Shown here: positions 11,548-22,700 of the stretch, one piece after another
How the letters are laid out: every line of letters begins with the position of its first letter
How positions within the stretch are numbered: the first letter of the stretch is position 1
Assembly: GCA_020465985.1 (NCBI GenBank)
Contig: JAANYP010004337.1
Location: 1,397,001 to 1,461,000 of the forward strand
Source of the DNA: Centrapalus pauciflorus
Taxonomy: Eukaryota > Streptophyta > Magnoliopsida > Asterales > Asteraceae
Direction of reading: 5' to 3'
Length of the DNA stretch: 64,000 nt
Notes under the pieces: model-generated
What the model was told of the DNA's origin: nothing
What the model saw: only the letters and a program-made list of their open reading frames with translations
The model's database searches: none
Translations under genes and position numbers: made by a program

Positions 11548-12088
11548 TAATTTTATGCCTCAGACACATTCACTAACTTTGGTCGATAATTTCTCGCAGA
11601 TCATGCCTCCCAAGCGGCAAAAGAGGATTGCTCTCGCACCAGTAGCACTATCGCCTCCTCCCCCAGCACCAGGTCCCAATCTCGAGCCTAATGCAGCCGC
11701 GGCACCCCCTGCCAGACATCCATGGCTTATTTTTGACACGCCTGACCAAGAACACGAATTTCAGCGCACCAGGCGCAAGCGATATTCCACATCCAGTTCT
11801 ATCAATTGGGTAGACATGGCTTCAGTCGCCCGCGTAGGGTTAAGTCACGCGGCCGCGTAGCTGTGTTGACTGGTCTTACACCACCTGGCTACATGGTCTT
11901 ATAAAAATCTGATTACGCGACCGCATGAAAGAAAGCTACACGGCCGCGTAGGGCAATTTTCAGCAAATCTCCGAGTTTGATCAGGGTAGCTAAGCGCACT
12001 TCAAATCTTCGTTCTTTTGGCCTCGATTTCCATTCCAGTGTCAACTTAACGACTTCTGGCCTGCGAAACACAAATATTAATAAAAATC
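11548..12088 (+). repeat. Block X, right copy (uninterrupted)
   Basis: It matches 4194-4710 and then continues into the sequence beginning AGTATCTTTTCACGC. It joins the Copia-1 internal region at the shared word TAATTTT. It retains 24 bp lost from the left copy and the intact palindromes CACGCGGCCGCGT and CGGCCGCG. Confidence 0.75.
11603..11860 (+). CDS. Short Pro/Ala-rich reading frame in block X (right copy)
   Basis: 85 codons plus a stop. The product starts with a basic MPPKRQKR, then a Pro/Ala-rich linker, then a segment with HPWLIFDT and RTRRKRYST. The ATG lies three bases after TTTCTCGCAG, which with the CTAAC at 11572-11576 resembles a splice acceptor. No family was recognised. The frame could be a truncated gag N-terminus of another retroelement. 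Alternatively it could be the ORF3 start of Copia-1, since it sits directly after pol, but it does not resemble the ORF3 of Copia-3 or Copia-5. Confidence 0.35.
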   Translation: MPPKRQKRIALAPVALSPPPPAPGPNLEPNAAAAPPARHPWLIFDTPDQEHEFQRTRRKRYSTSSSINWVDMASVARVGLSHAAA

Positions 12089-13926
12089 AGTATCTTTTCA
12101 CGCATTTTGGTCTAAAAACCACCCAATATGCAAGGGAAATGATACAAAATATATGTATAAATATGCACATATTAACAACATTCCACAATCATATGCTTAA
12201 AAGACTTTCAGCTAGCTATAGAGAGATATTTTGTTAAAGTTGGCCTCAAAGATCCAGATCAGACTCTCTACGGGGTCGATCATAAGCCAATGTACCGAGT
12301 ATTCAAGAGACCTGAGCAATAAGTGATCTTTGTTAATAAAAAAAGGACAAAAACTGTTCATGCGATTCGGGGAACACTCTTGCAATTCTGACGGGACACT
12401 TCGATTAATAACAGCCGAACTGAATGGGAGACTCCAAAAGGATAACGCCCTGAACTTTGTGGAACTCAAGAAGAAGCCTCAGGAGATTCAAGATATCCGA
12501 GACGCAATAGAGGTCATAAATGAAAGATTACACATGCGCTAGGTAACTAGAAGGTTCGATGTCATCCTTCGATTGAGACAATCTGATGAACAAGCATGCC
12601 ATCTTCCAAAATGATTGAAAAGGAGAAGATTGTTAGATTTATAATTTCTATCAAGTGGATTTATTTTGTAATAATTTGTAACTATTTAATTTCAATGTAA
12701 TTGTCTTTATTTGGTTATGTAATCTTTGTTGTTAAATAGAAAGTTGAGGGGTATGTTATGTAAACCCCTCAAACTAGTCCTAGGTACAAAAAGCAAGTTT
12801 GACCTAGCGTTTTGTAACTTTTTGATACTTTTGCAATTTGAATATTCAGTGAGAAAAAGTGACGGCTGCACATGTGTGTTGACATTGATAGGGTTCAAAC
12901 ATTCTCTTTGCTTTCTTGCATGATTAAGCCGATTATCCCACAGTAATTAATTTGTATGAGTGCATATTATTTGTTTGGGACCACAACAACATAAATCTAG
13001 TTGAATTAAATAATAAATAGTATGTTAAACTATAGATAAAACTACACGTCTTATGTATTGTATCAATGTTTATTTAGATAGGTTGAATTACTGAATCAAA
13101 GAAATCGTATGTTCAATAATACTATCGTGTTTCATATATCACCTGACACGCCCTTCATTTTTACCTTACCCTACTAACGATTTGATGTAATTGCCCCTCC
13201 GATCAAACCCTTTCCCCTCACACCCCACAAAGCAACACGCCCGGCCACCACACACACAATCTATGAAGCTCCATTCAAAATGTTTTCTTCTTGTAAAACC
13301 CTATAACCTCTATGATCCAATCCAATGCTTTCCTTTATTAGTTGTTTCTCACTTCACTTTAGCATTGCGTTCATTAATAGAAAAAAAGACATAAATATAA
13401 AGAGATGGAACAGAACAAGAGGGGATATAATATTTTATTTGTGTTTTATTGAATAGGAATGAAAGAAAAGAAATAAAATGAGTTTTGTGTTCTTGAATAG
13501 GAGAAAAAGGAAAAGAAACGCCTGCTTTTACTATTACGTTCTTAGAGTGAAGGGAGTACCTCCCCCGCCCAGCGGGGTAAGGCCTCCAAATCTGCTCACA
13601 CCGACAGGATCACCACCCCTTCACGTCGGCCCCGCGCAAAAATGAAGTCGCACGGTGAGGTCTTTCCGAACGGCTCTTTCTTCGTCCCTCTCTGTCTCTT
13701 TCTATGATTTCATATTAAATGGGTATTATGATAGAAAATAGAGTATTTTTTTGATAAAAAGGTGGAGATGGTGGAGAGAGAAAAATTGACGTAGCGCTGA
13801 TGTGTACAAAAAGATGGGATGTGGAAAAGATACATACTCTCATCACTCTTATGATATGTTTCTAATTGTAATTTGAAGAACCATTTTTATATGATAATAA
13901 AAAAAATAATTCTTATTCTTGTCATA
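12089..13926. other. AT-rich spacer with a GC-rich patch
   Basis: No supported gene. 12330-12542 reads as a 70-codon charged frame with no recognised domain. A possible stem (TGAGGGGT and ACCCCTCA) lies near 12746-12772. A GC-rich patch at about 13555-13670 contains CCCCGCCCAGCGGGG and ends a run reading AGTGAAGGGAGTACCTCCC, reminiscent of some MITE ends, but I found no matching second end. Confidence 0.5.
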
Positions 13927-14739
13927 TCTATATACATTAATAAATCAAAATGTTTAGTTCCATGTATCTTCTCATTAGCTCATCATATTTTCATTTTCCC
14001 ACCTTAAAATTTCCATATATATATTTATTCCAATTTATTCTAATTAATTTGTAAACAATTACATTTAATTGCTACCTAAATTTAACCATTATAAAAAATC
14101 ATTACAAAGAAATTTAACCAAATAATATTAATGACTTTTCGATTTATCCCATAATTTAGTTCAAAATGATTTCTTTTTGAATTGAGTTAATTTCTAAATA
14201 TTAAAAAATATGTCGAAATACAACTAGCAATAGGTATTAAATAAAAATTTATCAATGATTATCTAATTATGGTTTAAAATATATTCACACATTTATTTAT
14301 TATTTTAAATCATGAATGGATCTATCCTATATTTATGGATTGAAGGCTCATTATTGATTTTTGTAAATAAAAATTGACATCTCATATTGATTTAAATAGA
14401 CAACTTTATAGTGATAATAATTATATATTTATGTAATTTTTCAAAAAAAAAATTGTGATGTAAAAAAATTGTTTTTGTTAATAACTAAATACCATATGGG
14501 TTGATAATAACATAACAACAGATAAAAATTTTCAATATATTAATTCTATTTGTTTTCATATCATGTTTTTTTAGTATTATAATTAATGTCATTTGAATGC
14601 TTCATCTATTCAAATTTAGTAATAATACATTATTATTATTATATAAATGACAATAATATTTTATGATTTTATATATTTTAAAAATAATAGATATATATTA
14701 ATGGAACATACCCCATGTATTACATGGGTAATAAACTAG
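13927..14739 (+). mobile_element. Probable non-autonomous Helitron
   Basis: The 3' end is diagnostic: a perfect 7-bp stem with a 3-base loop (CCCATGT, ATT, ACATGGG at 14712-14728), then 7 bases, then CTAG (14736-14739) followed by host T. The proposed 5' end is TCTATATACATTAATAAATC, preceded by host A, fitting insertion between A and T. The interior is AT-rich, about 813 bp, with no Rep/helicase coding. The 3' end is well supported. The 5' end is a best guess among several TC-starting words. Confidence 0.6.
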
Positions 14740-14784
14740 TTTAATTTGAAAGGAAAATCATCATTATTTTCTTTCCTTTAAAAA

Positions 14785-14944
14785 TGTCTAGAGTATTAAC
14801 ATATATATCCGTCTTATTATGGTTAGCATAGTAGAAGGTTGATTTTGTCATTTTTCTAATCTTTTCTTATATGTATTATTGTCATCTTTCATTGTTCTTT
14901 ACATCAATTCAAATTGAAAACCCTAGCCGTATTGTTTATTCTCA
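14785..14944 (+). repeat. Putative 5' LTR of Copia-2
   Basis: It starts TGTCTAGAGTATTAAC and ends TTATTCTCA just upstream of the primer binding site. A length near 160 bp is typical of short-LTR Copia groups. The left boundary is inferred only from the TG dinucleotide and expected length, as there is no second LTR to compare. Confidence 0.5.
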
Positions 14945-14947
14945 ATA

Positions 14948-14959
14948 TGGTATCAGAGC
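14948..14959 (+). promoter_or_regulatory. Primer binding site, Copia-2
   Basis: TGGTATCAGAGC, three bases after the putative LTR end. Complementary to the 3' end of initiator-Met tRNA. Confidence 0.85.
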
Positions 14960-14981
14960 TAACAGCCGTACGGCTTCATCC

Positions 14982-15445
14982 ACCGTTACATCGTTTAGAC
15001 TTTTGGATAGTGTGTTTGGAACAATGGTACCTTCAATCTGACCGTATGTATTGTCAATTACAGTTTTCAGTTGTGAATTATTCGCTGTCGAAGTTGGCTG
15101 TCCGTTTTTTCAATTTTCACCCAGATTTACGTTGTTATGAAGAAAATGCGTCTCGGAATTCTTCCACCGTTGGATCGTCTTACTTTTTGGACTGTAAGTG
15201 TGTAACATACGTATCTTCAATACCACCTTTGGGATTGTTCAATTAGCAATGTAATAGGATTTATTTTTTTTCGAAGGTGACTGCCATCAGATTTTGTAGG
15301 TTTTTGCATAGTCGTAAGAAAAACAATGGTTTCAGTTCTTCAACCGTTAGATCTTTGTGATTTATTGACAATAGATTGCCAACACATGTATATTTGATCT
15401 GACCGTTTGGATTGTTGATTAGAGGACTCGGTTTGGAGTTATTAT
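14982..15445 (+). repeat. Diverged triple repeat in the Copia-2 leader
   Basis: Three units of about 180 bp start at ACCGTT (14982, 15166, 15343) preceded by CTTC.A, each followed by a GATC/CATCGT word, a TTTGGA-type stretch and a T-rich segment. Similarity is moderate. The rest of 14960-15494 is noncoding leader. Confidence 0.5.
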
Positions 15446-15494
15446 TTTTCGTATTTGACGACTACATTTTCATTGTATTCCCATTATCATTGCT

Positions 15495-16379
15495 ATGGCT
15501 ATTCGTAAAGATGATTCACTTCAATCGATTAGTATTCAACTTGAAGGTAACAATTATGCGTATTGGAGTTATTTTATGAAGATTTTTTTGCGTGGGAAAT
15601 CTATGTGGGGTTACGTAAATGGTACCAAGGTTAAGCCTACGGATAACAAAATAGAAAATTATGCAACACTTGTCGATCTTTGGGAGGCCGATAATGCTAA
15701 GATCATTACTTGGATAAATAATTCCGTCACTCAATCTATTGGTATTCAGTTGGCTAAGTACGAGACTGCCAAATAAGTTTGGGATCATTTAGAACGGTTG
15801 TACACTCAATCGAATTTTGCAAAGCAGTATCAGTTGGAAATTGATATTCGAGCGCTTCAACAGAATGATATGAGTGTTCAAGATTTTTACTCTGCCATGT
15901 CAAATCTTTGGGATCAGTTGGCTCTCACCGAATATGCAGAATTGAAAGCTTTCCGCCCGTATATCGCTAGGCGGGAAGAACAATGCTTGGTACAGTTTCT
16001 TATGGCTCTTCAATGTGATTTTGAAGGATTACGTCGGACAATCCTTCATCTCACTCCTCTTCGCTCGGTGGATTCGGTTGTTCATAGTTGCTGAGGAAAC
16101 TCGTCTTAGATCTCAGATTGACAGAGGTTTAAAGTCTACGCCCACTCCTACTATGTTTGCCACTCCACAACATTCTGTTGGCAAACTGACTTCTAAAGTT
16201 GCTTATGATGAGTGTGCATTCTGTATTAGTGTCCAATTTTACTTGCCAGAGGTAAACAGCAGGGTAAACAGCAACATCAAAGGCCTCCTCAGCAAAATAA
16301 ATCTCCTGGACAGTTTCAGCATCGTCCTACGAGTTCCACTCCTTGGGTTTCTCGCCCATCGCAGTTCAATACCGCTGCT
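15495..16379 (+). pseudogene. gag: Copia-2 gag remnant
   Basis: The frame from ATG 15495 gives a copia-type gag domain (LEGNNYAYWSYFMKIFLRGK, then LWEADNAKIITWI). TAA at 15774-15776 replaces a sense codon, and the frame continues in register as VWDHLERLYTQ and LMALQCDFEGLRRTIL. It ends at 16094, after which another frame shows AEETRLRSQ. No intact zinc knuckle is visible. The element cannot make Gag. Confidence 0.85.
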
Positions 16380-17962
16380 GCTGTGCCATTATTGGATAAT
16401 TCCAATACCACGCCACCCTCCGCCTTGAATCCTCAACTATTTGAGCAGTTCAAAAAGTTTTTTGCCTCATCATCTGCTGCCATGTGTGCCTCTCACTCAG
16501 GTCTGTCTTCTTTGACTACATCATGTATGCCTCCATCTTTATGGATATTGGACTCTGGTGCTTCGCATCATATGTCACCTCATTTGTTTCTTTGTCTCCG
16601 CCCATCTATGCCATTAGAAGGTGTGGCTCTATTGTCACCTCCCGTGTATCTTTACCTGATGTGTAATATATTCCTAATCTTGCTTTAAACCTTGCTTGAG
16701 TTAGCCAGCTATGCAAATCTGGTTATTGTGTCTTCTTTTCTGACTTGACTTGTTGTGTTCAGGACCTGCATTCTCAGAAGGTGATTGGGACAGTTCGTAG
16801 GCTGGGAGAGCTCTATGTTTTGGATGATCTCAGAGTTTTAGATGTGGCTGCTTCAAATGTCGATTTGTCTTCCTTTCGTTTGAGTCGTTTGTTTCTGATT
16901 TTTACATGTGGCATTCTCGTTTAGCTCATGTTTCAGCGTCTCGTTTACAATTATTGGCCTCTATAGGCGCTCTAGGTCAATTGAATTATTCTGATATTTC
17001 TGATTGTAGTGGTTGTAAACCAGCAAAATTTTCTGCTTTACTAATTGATAAAAGTTTCTCTTATTCTTTTACACCATTTGATTTGATTCATTCTGATGTT
17101 GACCTTCTCCTGTGTCTTCTAGGGGGGGTGCTAGATATTATGTTTCCTTTGATGATTATACTCGTTCAACATGGATTTATATGATGAAACGCAAGTCTGA
17201 ATTTTTCTCCATTTACAAAGATATTAGAGCTTTAGCTAAAATCCTACATTCGGCGGTTATTAAATGTTTTCGTTGTGACTTAGGCAGTGAATATACTTCT
17301 AATGACTTCATCCAATTACTTGCTTCTGATGGCACCATAGATCAGACTTCGTGTACCGAAACCCCTCAACAAAATGGTGTTGTCGAACGAAAACATCGAC
17401 ATCTTCTTAAAACTGCCAGGTCATTCTTATTACCTTCTTAAGTTCCTTCTATCTTCTGGGCTGAAGCTCTTCTTACCGTTGTCTATGTCATTAGTCGAAT
17501 TCTCATCACTCGTAACTCAGGTAAATCTCCTTTCAAAACACTTTATGGATACACACCTAATTACTCTTCTCTACGTGTGTTTGGTTGTACTTGTTTCGTT
17601 CTCCGTCCACATGTTGAGCGCAATAAGTTGTCTTCTCAGTCAGCCTTATGTGTGTTCTTAGGGTATGGGATAGGTCAACAGGGGTATCGTTGTTTTGATC
17701 CGGTCAGTCAAAAACTATATGTATCGCGTCATGTAACATTTTTAGAACACATTCCCTTCTTCTCAATTTCGGATACGTCACCTACCCCGACACGGTCAGA
17801 ACTTTTGTCTATTGATCCTTTTGGTCTTGACACTGAAGACCCTCCGTTAGCTATATTTGATTCTGAGACACCTGCTTCAGCTACATTTGTTCTTGAGTCG
17901 TCTACAGCTTCAGATCCTCCTACCATGCCTACGTCTACGACCACTCATTCACCTACTGAAAC
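16380..17962 (+). pseudogene. pol: Copia-2 pol remnant (protease and integrase)
   Basis: The protease motif WILDSGASHHM is near 16540. The pre-integrase motif MWHSRLAHVSASRL is at 16906 and the zinc finger Cys pair is at CSGCK. The integrase core shows the second catalytic Asp region as CDLGSEYTS and the Glu region as TPQQNGVVERKHRHL. It is broken at least at 16688, 17184, 17441 and near 17577 by stops or frame changes. The Ser/Thr/Pro-rich linker after integrase runs into the Copia-3 LTR at 17963, so RT is missing here. Confidence 0.88.
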
Positions 17963-18503
17963 TATAAGGTCACCACGTCTACGGATCGGATCAAGGCGCG
18001 ACGATGTCCAACGAGTGTAGAATCCTCGTTAGACGCTTAACAGATCGATCACGCGCGAAACACGGAGCCGAACACAATGCTAGCCGGTAGAAAACCGACC
18101 CAACACAATGTATTGCTCTTGAAACTCTTTGAAATCGCTTCTAGTTCGTCTGCTAGCTTTCACGAACACCAAAAACGTATTTCTCTGAAAGTCATTGAAA
18201 ATAACTGAATAAGTTCATAATATAACACATAAGTTCATGCAAGGCCCAAGCCCAAGCACATACGAAGTTAGGCTAGCTAAGTTCATACGAACTTGTGTGA
18301 CATAAGATCGTGGTCTATGCCTTTAAGAACTTATCTTCACAATCAAGAACTTATCTTCACAATCATGAACTTAAAATGCAAATGTAGACATCATGCACAA
18401 TCATGAACTAACAAACATGACTTGTATTAATAAAGCCTTATCTATTACATATGACAATCTATTACATATCTAGATTGTTATCCTCACACAGGGTCTACCA
18501 ACA
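17963..18503 (-). repeat. 3' LTR of Copia-3
   Basis: 541 bp. In element sense it begins TGTTGGTAGACCCTGTGTGA and ends ...GGTGACCTTATA, with the terminal CA decayed to TA. It resembles the Copia-1 and Copia-5 LTRs at both ends. It carries AAGTTCAT and TACGAACTT words in place of the AGATTCGAA words of Copia-5. Confidence 0.88.
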
Positions 18504-18525
18504 GACTCCCTCTTGACGATAGCTT
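18504..18525 (-). promoter_or_regulatory. 3' polypurine tract region of Copia-3
   Basis: In element sense it reads CAAGAGGGAGTC directly before the LTR, preceded by AAGCTATCGT. The same arrangement (GAAGGGGGAGTC) precedes the Copia-5 3' LTR. Confidence 0.8.
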
Positions 18526-18540
18526 CTAGTTAGATATACA

Positions 18541-21365
18541 TTAATCTACAGAACTAGGCTTATTTAAACTGCTACCAGCATGTAGTCCCTACTCAACACA
18601 AACTTTGACAACTTTCTGATATTTCCTGCCTTCAGATCTTAAATTCTCATCAAAATAGATTTCCTGACCATGAAGTTTGTGCAGGTTATCCTTAGATAGG
18701 TTGACTATGTGTAAGGGATCATAGACTCTCAAAATCACATTTTCTTCTTTCTTTTCCATTACTACCTCTCCAGTCTTGCTGTCCACATACCACCACATTA
18801 GGTCACTCAAAACATCTTGTGGCATTGGTTTCAATGGAACCCTCTTCAGACAATTGACTGGCTTGTAGTGTATCTTCTTCCAAGGCCTGCCTGTTAATGG
18901 ATCTATTCTTGTGTTGTCCATGACCCGCTTGCCTATCCTTGGATTTAGTTGTTTAAACTTCCTAGACAGACCCTCCCTTCGAATGATTTTTGCTTTAACT
19001 TCTGCGTAAGGGTCGTCTCTGATTTTATTAGCTCTTTCTATGCCAAGGCCTTGATTTCACACTTTGTTAGAGAGTTGAAATCCCTTAGCCTTTTTCATAG
19101 ATATTGAATCCCATGCTTTCTCTTTAGAATGAAGAGCTGCAGTTCTCTATCAAAGAACCAGCTAAGTATACTTATAGATAATTTCCCTGGACTTGGCATC
19201 TTCATCTTCTCTTTCATAGCCAAGTCATTTTTCTTCTCTTCTGCCCTAAACCATAACTTTCTTTTCTCTTCCTTCGTAAGCTCCCTACCCGATCTCTCAG
19301 TATCTAATTCTTCATTTAAAGCTGATTTAAGCATTTCCATTTCTATCGAACTTTGGTCGTCGTTCACATACTCTTTTGTGATTGGCTACTTGCTTATAAC
19401 CAACTCATCAACCTCATCTTCTTCATCCATGACCATCTCATCATTTGATTTCGAGTCGACTACATCTTCAGGAATAAATTCTCCTTCTTCAAGGTCTTCC
19501 TGATCTATGTACTCTTCAAATTCAAAATGAATCTCTTCTTCCTCTAAGTCCAGCAAGGCTCCAATTAACTCCTCTTCATTTAAATCTATAGCCTCGGGAG
19601 CCTTGCCTTTATCTTTCTCAGCACCAGATGACAAACCAGACTCCCCGTGAAATGTAGCTTGCATAGCAGGCTGTTTTGAAAGATCTGCTAGCTCACTTGC
19701 TTTGTCGGCACTTGGGTCATATTCTTCTTCTTCTCGTCTCTTTCCCCTCAGCTCATCACCTTTACAACTACTCTCCCCTTGAGCAGCACGATCTTTCAAA
19801 ATCTGCTCTAGGAGGGCCTGTAGTGTAGCTATTTGTTGTTGTTGAGCCGCCACAGTTTTATCTAACTCAGCATTGTGTTGATCTAACTGGCCATTATGTT
19901 GTTGTAGCTCACTAACTGCTATAGCTGGAAAATTTGGACTGTTTGGAAACCAACTTTCACTTTTAGTTGATTGAAGGTCTGGGCGTCTGTTGCTGTTGAT
20001 GATGAAACGGCGACGGTGGTTGATGATGGAAAGGCGGCGGTTGATGTTGACGGCCCTTCTTGAGCTAGGCGCTGGCGCTTAGCCCGTTGTTGCCTTGCAA
20101 CCAACGCCTCTTCTTCTACTACAAAATCTTCGTCTTCATCTTGAATTCTGAACGCTGGACGACGAACTTTTTGACGTCGTACTACGAGTCGAGTTCCATG
20201 AGTTTCAAACGTAGTGGAGGGATTTGCAGCCTCCCTAACATCACTCGAAGTCTCCGAATCTGTGTCTGTATCTGTGTCAGCAGCCTCAGTAGCATTCTTG
20301 GGCTGATAGTTCTCAATGTCTTCAAAAATATTGTCCATGGCCTCAGGTGGTTGAAGAATATCCTGAATTAATTCCTCAGTAATGGACTCTTGTGTCGCTG
20401 CCCCTTAAGCAAAAATTTCTTCTAGTGTTTCCTGAATTGGGTCAGCCTGAGCTACCGATGAGGTAGCCACAGATGTCGCTGCCGTCTGAGGGGTAGGTTG
20501 AGCTGGAGCAACCGGTGCATGTGTCGGTGCTTGTTGTTGGGGCTCATTATTAATCCAATCTTCGACATTTGGTGCCACGAACTTTGGATCTATAATTGCT
20601 CCGAACAAAGGAGTCATTAAGGGACTAACATTCTCCGCCCTTCTTGAATTATGTGTCTGGCAGTCAGCAAAAACGTGCTTATCGATTCTTGCCACAACAA
20701 CTTCTCCCGGCAAAGGTGGCAGATTCGGTAAAAAAAAAGTCTGATAATCATCATTATAAATCTTGGATAAAACAAAAATCGTTCCCTGGAAGACGCAGTT
20801 ATCTGATGAACGAACTCTCCAAAAAAGAAACCCTAGAAACTGAAGGGCTTGTTATACACCAATGATATCGTCCCTGATTGTAACTTGGATGTCATTGTGT
20901 CAAAACCTGCCTTCTTTGGCGCAAAACAAACAATCATAACATGCATCAGGTGTCGCCACCGGCCTATCAAACCACTCTTCACGTAAGAGGCTTTTGCCAG
21001 ATCTTGAGCATATCTCATTCGCTGAAAAGCCGATTGCCTTATTGCCGCTGGAAAATCTATCGGACCATCTTCTTGGTCCGCTGACCCCAACTGAAGAAAC
21101 TCCCTCAGATTTTCTGCTGAAAATGAAATCCCTTGTCCATTGACTGTAGCGCTCAAAACCGGAGGCACTACCGAACTATCGACGTGTAGAGTTCCCCAAA
21201 ACTGTCAGATGTATTGTAATATAAGCGTTGGATTGTGAGTTAACGTATACGCAATCCTTGACCGGGTCAAAAACTCCAAATTTCTCTATATTGATGTGCC
21301 TCGGCCACTTGGAGGTCTATGCTAATGATCATATTGTGCTTATTGAAGAAAGCACGATCTACCAT
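18541..21365 (-). pseudogene. Copia-3 ORF3 remnant (env-position protein, unknown function)
   Basis: Start ATG 21365-21363, two bases after a TGTGCAG acceptor-like string, as in Copia-5. The N-terminal domain reads in several frames (VAEAHQYREIWSF, then LTRSRIAYTLTHNPTLI, then SATVNGQGISFSAENLREFL and KSGLIGRWRHLMHVMIVCFA). A Pro/Gln/Ala-rich middle, an acidic stretch and a coiled-coil region (AQQQQIATLQALLEQIL) follow. The conserved C-terminal part (DPLTGRPWKKIHYKP, WWYVDSKTGEVVM) ends in an early TAG near 18587. Stops and frameshifts break it into at least six readings. It is homologous end to end with Copia-5 44443-47494. Confidence 0.85.
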
Positions 21366-21367
21366 TC

Positions 21368-21393
21368 CTGCACACATAGCAAACAGTTAAATT
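21368..21393 (-). promoter_or_regulatory. Acceptor-like string before ORF3 ATG (Copia-3)
   Basis: In element sense: TTTAACTG, then TTTGCTATGTGTGCAG, then GA-ATG. This has the layout of branch point, pyrimidine-rich tract and AG. The same layout at the same place occurs in Copia-5. Confidence 0.45.
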
Positions 21394-21429
21394 CTGAAAA
21401 AAAATTCAATTTTGGAAAATTTTTGAAGT

Positions 21430-21945
21430 CATTCGAACTTGATTAAGTTCGAACGAACTTAATCACCTTCGAACTTAGGTGTAAGTTCGTATGAAGCAAG
21501 TGCCCTACGAACTTGTTTAAGTTCGAACCCTCGAACTTGTCAGTCTACGAACATGTAGATATTTTGATCTAAGTTCGTAGACCCGTCAAGTTCGTGACTT
21601 GTAGAACAAGTTCGAAGTCGACATTTTTGAGTTCAATCTCATGATTTAAACCTTTTTAGACTTAAATTACTAATGAATCTAGTCCTAATAGGTTCTAATC
21701 GAGGAGACACTATGTGGATCTTCGTGGAACAGGAAAGAAGATCGAGAACCCGATAAGTTCGTAGTCGCCTTAGCAAGTTCGAGATCGCCTGTTAAGTTCA
21801 TGTGTATGTAAGTTCGAGAGTAGGTGATTGTATTGAATGTGAATGCCCTATATATACCCTCAATGTGTCTTGAAGTTAGCAGAATAAGTTCGAACTTATC
21901 CTAAGTTCGTTTGAACCTTCGAACTTAGGCCTAGTCCGAACTTAA
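21430..21945 (-). repeat. Dispersed AAGTTCGAA/TTCGAACTT words (Copia-3)
   Basis: Roughly 20 copies or variants of AAGTTCGAA or AAGTTCGTA in both orientations, irregularly spaced (for example 21430, 21447, 21469, 21486, 21520 and 21890). The full palindrome is AAGTTCGAACTT. The corresponding region in Copia-5 uses AGATTCGAATCT. Confidence 0.8.
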
Positions 21946-22519
21946 GTGAAAATTTTGAAAATCTTTGAAAAATTTTCAACTTTTTCTTCGAAACTTTTTC
22001 AATTTTACGAAACTTTTTCAACTTTACAACCCCCTTCACACTAAGCAAATAGATTATCACGCAATTTTGTTTCTCCAACTAAAATGTATCCTAGTAAATG
22101 ACCTCGGTCCTATTTATTTAAAAAATGAACTAAGATAAATTAAAATAAAATAAAATTAACAAAGAATGAAATTAAATTGCAATAATTTAAAGATAAAAAC
22201 ACACTAACTGAATTTTTTTGCGAGAGTGTCATAGAAGGTTGAATCAGATAGCTTTATCAACGCACTTTCAGTGTTGCACTTTCACACTTTGGAATTTTTT
22301 ATTCCTTTGGTTGTTTGTCGTAACATACACACCAAGTCGATTGTCGGTATGTTTGTCCACTTAAACACTCAACACTTAGGATTTTCCTTTGGCCTTTTTA
22401 TTAATCAAGAAACTACCTTACGTGTCCCATATTTAGACATACTTCTATGATCAAGGCAGACATACAATGATTATGACTTTTTGGTATTTGCAAATCATCT
22501 TTAAAAGTCAAACGACGAA

Positions 22520-22700
22520 CACAGTTCTGTATTTACATACATCAGAGTGTCTTAGTTTGTCTTAGGTAGAGCATACTTCTTTTATTTTAGCAAGACAGCG
22601 GTGACAGGTCTGTACTTACGTACAACAAAGCGACATATCTTGCTGGTTTAAGTCAAAACAACGGTGACAGGTCTGTACTCACGTACAACAAAGTGACATG
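22520..22700 (-). repeat. Triple GTACAGACCTGT repeat (Copia-3)
   Basis: Two good copies (about 22594-22633 and 22660-22700) read ACAGGTCTGTACTYACGTAC on the plus strand, and a decayed copy lies at about 22521-22550. Their order and spacing mirror three copies in Copia-5 at 42785-42960. Confidence 0.8.

Larger units (their letters stand above)
14785..17962 (+). mobile_element. Copia-2, degenerate small Copia element, 5' portion
   Basis: A short putative LTR, primer binding site, leader, gag, protease and integrase are followed by an abrupt join to the Copia-3 LTR at 17963. The rest (RT, RNase H, 3' LTR) would lie beyond the nest, outside the window. The gag and integrase types (single small gag, WILDSGASHHM protease, SCTETPQQNGVVERKHRHL integrase) resemble the Ale/Retrofit group rather than the large elements here. 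Many stops and frameshifts make it the most decayed element, consistent with it being the outermost and oldest layer. Confidence 0.85.

Noticed and set aside
12707..12923. Overlapping frames of about 65 codons on both strands
   Set aside because: Short, AT-rich, no domain or homologue within the window.
13555..13690. GC-rich patch ending GTGAAGGGAGTACCTCCC as a MITE end
   Set aside because: No matching inverted end or target duplication found nearby.
14914..15246. 110-codon frame over the Copia-2 primer site
   Set aside because: It spans the LTR end and primer site and overlaps the repeated leader, so it is not expected to be coding.
22520..22700. Spaced repeats considered as a CRISPR array
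   Set aside because: Only three diverged copies, spacing uneven, in plant retrotransposon DNA and shared with another copy of the element.
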